From Vespa crabro (lineage: Eukaryota > Arthropoda > Insecta > Hymenoptera > Vespidae): DNA of 64,000 nt. The number at the start of each line of letters is the position of its first letter. Positions within the stretch are counted from its first letter, which is position 1. A model generated the notes under the pieces. The model ran no database searches. It was not told where the DNA came from and saw nothing but the letters and a program-made list of their open reading frames with translations. The DNA lies in NCBI RefSeq assembly GCF_910589235.1, contig NC_060956.1:13172999-13236998 (forward strand). The letters run 5' to 3'. Shown here piece after piece: positions 58,534 through 64,000 of the stretch. A program made the position numbers and the translations under genes.

Positions 58534-59031
58534 AAGAAAGAGAGCAGGACACGAATGTATGTGCGTCGAGGGCAACTGAAATTTATAATGTCGGGTAATC
58601 GTGGCAGGGCGTGCACGCACCTGGGTACTAGGGTACCGGCACGTTATTATGATTAGCTACTTTCGGTCCAGTCCCGAGGAGTGCTGGAGATTCCGATCGG
58701 ATATGCGATACGCGGACGCACACCTCGGATTACGGGCGTAGAAGATGATCTTCCTGTGGCCGCCCGGGGCCGTCGTCAGGTACCTATACCGTACCCACCT
58801 CCTACCAAGACATACTTCATTTATTATGACTGTGATCATCGATTATGCACCGACGTCTTCTCTTCTCTCTCCACTCTCCTCTCATCTTCCGTTTTACATA
58901 CTTCGTTTTCTTCTTCTTTTTCCTCCTTCTCCTCCTCCTGAACCATACTTCTCTCGTGATCGTATGCTGTATTATACTCAGCCTAAAAGATACGCGAGGT
59001 GGATTACGCCGAGGGGAGAGATGAACGTCGG

Positions 59032-59095
59032 CTCTCTTTCTTTCCCTTTCTCTCTCTCTCTTTCTCTCTCTTTCTCTTTCTCTTTTTCTCTCTTT

Positions 59096-59128
<33 letters not shown>

Positions 59129-59217
59129 TCTCTTTTTCTCTCTTTCTCTTTTTCTCTCTTTCTCTTTCTCTCTCTCTCTCTCTTTCTCTCTTTCTCTCTC
59201 TCTCTCTCTCTTCCTTT
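59032..59217. repeat. 186-bp uninterrupted polypyrimidine tract
   Basis: CT, CTTT and TTTTCTC units without a single purine on the + strand. Near-mirror symmetry of CT/TTTC blocks makes it a candidate H-DNA (triplex) former. Confidence 0.95.
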
Positions 59218-59632
59218 ATTTTCCTTTTTTTTGACTCGTTATTTACCAAAATCAAAGAGAGGGTCAACGAAAATGATCCGCTGTGAAATTTCTGAAAGAA
59301 CATGAGTATTTCCCGGGTCTTCCTTACTTCTAACCTGGTAATTTCTCTTGGTACTTGATAAGATATCGATTTTATAACACATCGTCGTTCACTCGCCTTA
59401 CTACAACCAGAATGTTCGTCCTCTGACATTTTGAAAAGCGCATCTCTATATATGTATGTATGTATCTACCTACCTTCTTTCCTTCACATTACGACATTTC
59501 ACAAGACGCTCGCCGAGTTACTTACTCTCCCGTTTCTGACTATCGTCCAAACGATAAAACGTTCTCGATTTATTGGTGCACGATAACGATTGCTCGAGTG
59601 GAGAGTTCGTAATGCCTCTGGCAAGATCACTC

Positions 59633-59633
<1 letters not shown>

Positions 59634-59696
<63 letters not shown>

Positions 59697-59706
59697 CTTT
59701 CTCTCC
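59634..59706. repeat. (CT)n microsatellite
   Basis: A 73-bp pyrimidine tract: perfect CT followed by three CTCTCTTT-type units. Confidence 0.95.
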
Positions 59707-61940
59707 AAATATGTAAGTATTACTTTTTTATAAATCCTATTCGACGAGTGTTTCGACCATGAGATCATCTTTTTCGTAATCGAATAATAGAAAAAGATAT
59801 CTTTCAGTAGAAAATCTTTATAATTATAGCATCAATTTTCAATCAGCATTTTGTAATTTATTTTTGGAAAGCAATAGGTACTTGAGGATTTTTCAAACAT
59901 AAAACTCGTAGGACAATTTGAAAGTTTGTTCTTTTCGTTTCACAAGGATCCAAAGATCAGGAATACGAGGAAGCGCAACAGGCACGTCTCAATGATTTAC
60001 GATCATGTTTCAGATAGACTAGAAAATCTTCAAAAGAAAGAAGTTCGTAAAATAAACATACTTATATACGCATACACATAAAGCGTGATGGTTAAGCGAG
60101 CTCGTTAAATATCGAGTCGCGCACGCCTCCATCTCTTAGTCATGCTCGTTGACGATCTCACTCTCGCAGAAGATGTTCCTGTCGTCTATCAGCTCGTAAC
60201 TTCCTCCGTACGATCGCATTGCAACGTGTACGCGTGCGCCTCTACAACCTAACTAAGGGGTCGAATTTGTCGACCTTCTGCTTGGTGACGACGCCTTGGA
60301 AACGACGTTACTTGACTCTCTGAAATGATCACTTCGTCGATAAAACGTATAGTTACATAAACGAGCATGCGAAAAGGATCATCGGGTCGCAGCTCGTATT
60401 GTCAATTTTATTAAACTCGCCAATATGCTTACAGAGAATAAGAAATATCTTCCGGTTTGTTAAGTTTTCAATTTCTCAAATATCAGGAATGAAAGATGTA
60501 TACAGTAAATATTCAATAATAAATTTAGGAGTTACTTTATTATTTGATAATTTATTTGTTAATTGATACAGTACGACATCCCGCAGGTTTTGCAGGATCA
60601 TAAAATTTCAAGTTGTTCAAGTACACGATTAAGGTACTTGTAATATGTGTTATTCTTTATACGCTTGAATGAAACTTATGACTAAATATAAACTCGTACC
60701 ACTTATATCTATGCTGTTCGTAACAAAAGTCTTTAGACTAAGCTAAGGCAAGTGAGTGGAGATTTGTAAAATGGTAGTTTGCGCAAAGAGGATAAAGATA
60801 AAAGGAGGAAAATATCAGGGAAAATACAGCTTGCGAAAGGAAGTGATGCATAAATCTTCCGATAATCACATGCGAATTACAAGAATTCGAGACGAAGTAA
60901 GAGAATGTGATCTTTCGATTTTTTTTCTATTATCTTACGACTGGTATATAAATGCCACTTGTATGTTATAAGAGTGTTCATTGCCTATACGATTAGACGC
61001 AATAAACTCATTCGTACGATCGTGAATATCAAATCCTTTCCACGGCCTCTAAACTTTGCATTATAACCAATTCCGTCGGGAGGTTTCGATGCTCGATTAT
61101 AAAAACAATTTCACTGTTTCACTCCAGCGATTAATTTTATTCCCCAGAATAACGTAGGTACCTTCTAGTATAGCAGATATAATCAGGAAACAATCGTAAA
61201 ACTTTTATCATATTCATTCGAGAACATTAATTAAGCACTCCACTTGAAATACTCTCGAGTTTAATAGCATTCAATCTGAGAATGATGATATGTCCTACTA
61301 ATTAATTTCATCGACGAAAGATAAATCCTTTCGAGAACTTCAGAAAAAAAAATTGATCCGAATCCGTTAAAGTGTTCTTGGAGTGAAGGTCGAGAGGTAG
61401 TCCCTCGAGGGCCGCCACTTGTCGTCGTTTCCTATCCTTTTCACCTGGATTATGTCAGCGAAGTAAGGAGTCAGAGACATCGTAGAAAAAGAGGAAAAGA
61501 AATGAAGATTCTTCTTAGGAGAAGCCAGAACGAACTCCGAGCGGATGTAGGCACCGACCGGCTTAATACTTTGTCTCTCCCTTGAAGAGAGGGAAGTTCT
61601 TGGGCGAACCCCCGTCGGCGAAAAGAGTTTCTAGCTCCTGGTGATTGGTGTAAGTTAGCCCTCTGGGCAGAGAAAACGTTCGGATAGGCGCATGCGCCGA
61701 CAAGCACGAGAATCCCCCTTTTGCTTTAGGGTTAGCCGCGGTCCTCCCTGCGGCCAACAGCCCAGGATGACACGCCCCGGGCTACCAGATCAATAAGATC
61801 CCTTATACCTACCTACCTCTTTGGTTACGCCCTGAGATACTATGCCTCGTATTCGATCCGTGTACCGTATACGCTTTCCTATGATCAAACATGTCAATGA
61901 GTTTTATCGGCACAAAGATTTTAGAAATTTGTAAAATACA
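59707..61940. other. Non-coding stretch, about 2.2 kb
   Basis: AT-rich to about 61370. 61380-61780 is CpG-containing with balanced composition and open on the minus strand in two frames, but nothing is recognisable. No gene supported. Confidence 0.45.
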
Positions 61941-61949
61941 TTCTCTCTC

Positions 61950-61996
<47 letters not shown>

Positions 61997-62006
61997 TTCC
62001 CTCCCT
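61941..62006. repeat. (CT)n microsatellite
   Basis: A 66-bp all-pyrimidine tract, mostly perfect CT. Confidence 0.95.
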
Positions 62007-63776
62007 GTCTTTCTCTTCCTGTCTCTTTCTTTCTCCTTATCTATGGACATTTACAATATTTCATAGGTATATTTTTCGCTTTTTATCTTTCGTTACACTT
62101 TTCTACATTGTTTTCTTATTACATCCATTTCGTTACTACACTGATTATAATAGTGCTTTCCGTACGAACTAAAAACACATTGTTCTGCCGTTTTTATATT
62201 ATTTTGCGCACGTATTCTTTCCAATAAAAATTGTACACTTTCTAAACCGAGTTAGCACGGCTACTACGAAAATAAAACGACGAGACACGCGTTTCAATCC
62301 TTTAAAATGAGCTTCGTGTCAGATGTTTCGTAACATATGGTAGGTTGTCCGACTACACGTTGAAATATAAAAAGAAGAGGACAAAAAATTATGTCTACTT
62401 TCGCAGAGGTAAATTTGACGTTTCACTTTATACATTTAACTCGAATTATTAGAAAATGTTTACCATGACCGTCTTTTTAGAAAAGAAATCTCCCGTGGCT
62501 AGTTAACTTTGGATTAGATAGATCAATTGCAGAAACGATTTATAAAAGAAAAAAAGAGTTTTTTTATTGAACTATATTAAATAATACCATTTTTATAATA
62601 ATTTATTGAATAATTTGAAGAATAAGAATGTAACGATCTTTCCAAAAGCGAATCAATAGTTAAAATTTCTGTCGTTCGTAAATCCGAAACAAATAGTTAT
62701 TTAGAATTCGTGATACTGAAAGAAAAAAGAGGACAGAAAAAGAAAACAAGAATTGGTATAGGAAGCGTAAAGAGATGACCGCGCGTTCAAGCTATAGCGA
62801 TGACCGCATCTCGTTAAAAGACTTCCCTTCCAATTTCGCCAGGTCGATCTGAAATTTTCTTGTAAGCTCGCGTGTACGCCCTGGGCTGTCACGATTCGGA
62901 GCTAACTGCCGCGTTTGTACAACCGATTCAGGAATTCCTCGTAACGTAATTTCATCGTCGGAATTCCTGTTCTTGCATCTCTTATGCATATACAGAAACA
63001 TTCGCGACCAGAGGCTACTCTTTCGCGATTGCACTTCAATTTTGACTGGATGTCTATCTGCCTAATGTGTCTCTCATTAGTAATCTACATTTCCGTCAAG
63101 CCGACCGATTCCTAGCCGCTGTAATTTACACAATTTCGGTAGCGATGCGTGTTTCTACGTTTCTACCTACGATACCGACTATTTTCTCGACAATATTTGA
63201 CGGATTTTTACTTTCATCACATATTTATATGTATGATCCAGTACATTTATTTTTTTCTGCAAAATCTTATCGGGATAGTTCATATTTCATTTGTATTCTT
63301 CAATTAAAAAATGTTAAACTTCAGCTAACATTCCAGAAAAAGTTGCATACCTATTCAAAAGAATTTACTTAAAATTATCGAAGAAATTATCGTCGGACGC
63401 AGTATTCAACCGTTATATTGTACCCGAGCGTCGGATCATCCGACGGTCGGGTGCAAGAAGGATAAAGCATCGAGGAGAAGTAGAAAGAACTGAAAGGGGG
63501 ATTAGAGCGCTCGAGAAGCCGATGGAAGCAGGTATGAGTTGGGAGCTCATCCTTTATTTCAAAAATAAAATCGCAACGACGTTTATCCGTGAAGTTTGCA
63601 GCGATAGAAAGAGAAAGAGAGAAAGAAAGAGAAACGAGATAGGTTGTAGGAAGGATTGAACCAATGAGAAGTTTGCTGGGCGTCTTGGTAAACAGTACAG
63701 GAGAACGTAAGCGATGAGACGATTGGGTCGCAGTTGGGACCGGTTGACCAATCGGAACGTTACTCTCGTTGATCCT
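62007..63776. other. Non-coding stretch
   Basis: AT-rich. No gene recognised; no long repeats. Confidence 0.5.
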
Positions 63777-63865
63777 GGCCTTAAGGCCCGTCCTAAGACC
63801 CCACCACTTTGTCTCTTCGACTCTTGCGTCTATCTGGTAGCTAAGGCCCCGCGGGCGCCCGCGGG
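63777..63865. other. Two perfect palindromes in a GC-rich patch
   Basis: GGCCTTAAGGCC (63777-63788) is a perfect 12-bp palindrome. CCCGCGGGCGCCCGCGGG (63848-63865) is a perfect 18-bp palindrome made only of G and C. The surroundings are GC-rich and continue almost to the end of the window. A promoter edge is possible but no start or exon is visible. Confidence 0.6.
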
Positions 63866-64000
63866 CGCAGTAACCCTCGAGTCTTCTTGCGTGTACGACG
63901 GTTTAAGGGGAATACCTATACAAAGGTCTCAAAATATCAGGAAACAATATCCACCGTGCACCGGTAACTCAATACGTCTATGGTGCCTTCGTTCTTCTTC

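Overview
The window looks like nuclear DNA from an insect, most likely a hymenopteran (bee, wasp or ant), although no taxon-diagnostic gene is present. The evidence is an AT-rich background with many retained CpG dinucleotides, very frequent (GA)n/(CT)n microsatellites, a decayed Tc1/mariner-type DNA transposon, and eukaryotic splice-site and promoter-like signals. There are no operons, ribosome-binding sites or densely packed ORFs, so it is not prokaryotic. No complete, recognisable protein-coding gene, rRNA or tRNA was found. Most of the 64 kb reads as intergenic sequence or long introns.

Layout. 1-13.5 kb: non-coding, AT-rich, with GA/CT microsatellites, a CTCF-like motif in a hairpin (3569-3591) and a CCA/CAT-rich tract (7136-7208). 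13.5-17.3 kb: the most gene-like stretch. Three (TA)n tracts are followed by a CpG-rich block, a (GC)7 Z-DNA-type run, a possible first exon ending in GAG|GTGAGT (15189) and a possible second exon (17053-17243) with ATG and a consensus CAG|GTAAGT donor. 21.3-22.4 kb: a 1,061-bp Tc1/mariner-family relic with roughly 320-bp terminal inverted repeats and a broken transposase C-terminus. 23-35 kb: non-coding with CT tracts. 35,532-38,224: an uninterrupted (TTCG)n array of about 673 copies, the outstanding feature of the window. 38-43.7 kb: GA/CT tracts, a YY1/Pho-type AAGATGGCGG site overlapping an ATG whose peptide looks like a mitochondrial presequence (40486-40624), and a CpG-rich block (43226-43735). 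45.5 kb: a GC hairpin next to TATA-like and POU-like motifs. 49.3 kb: a possible minus-strand first coding exon. 53.7-54.8 kb: a compound GA/GATA satellite. 57.4-57.6 kb: a minus-strand ATG in the CAAAATGG context next to a CRE-like site. 58.5-64 kb: more CT tracts and two GC palindromes near the right end.

No set of genes can be shown to work together. The few candidate exons are single-exon observations on both strands, consistent with the 5' ends of several genes whose main bodies lie elsewhere. Most longer open frames are translations of microsatellites (poly-LS, poly-RE, FVRS, NERT) and are not listed as genes.
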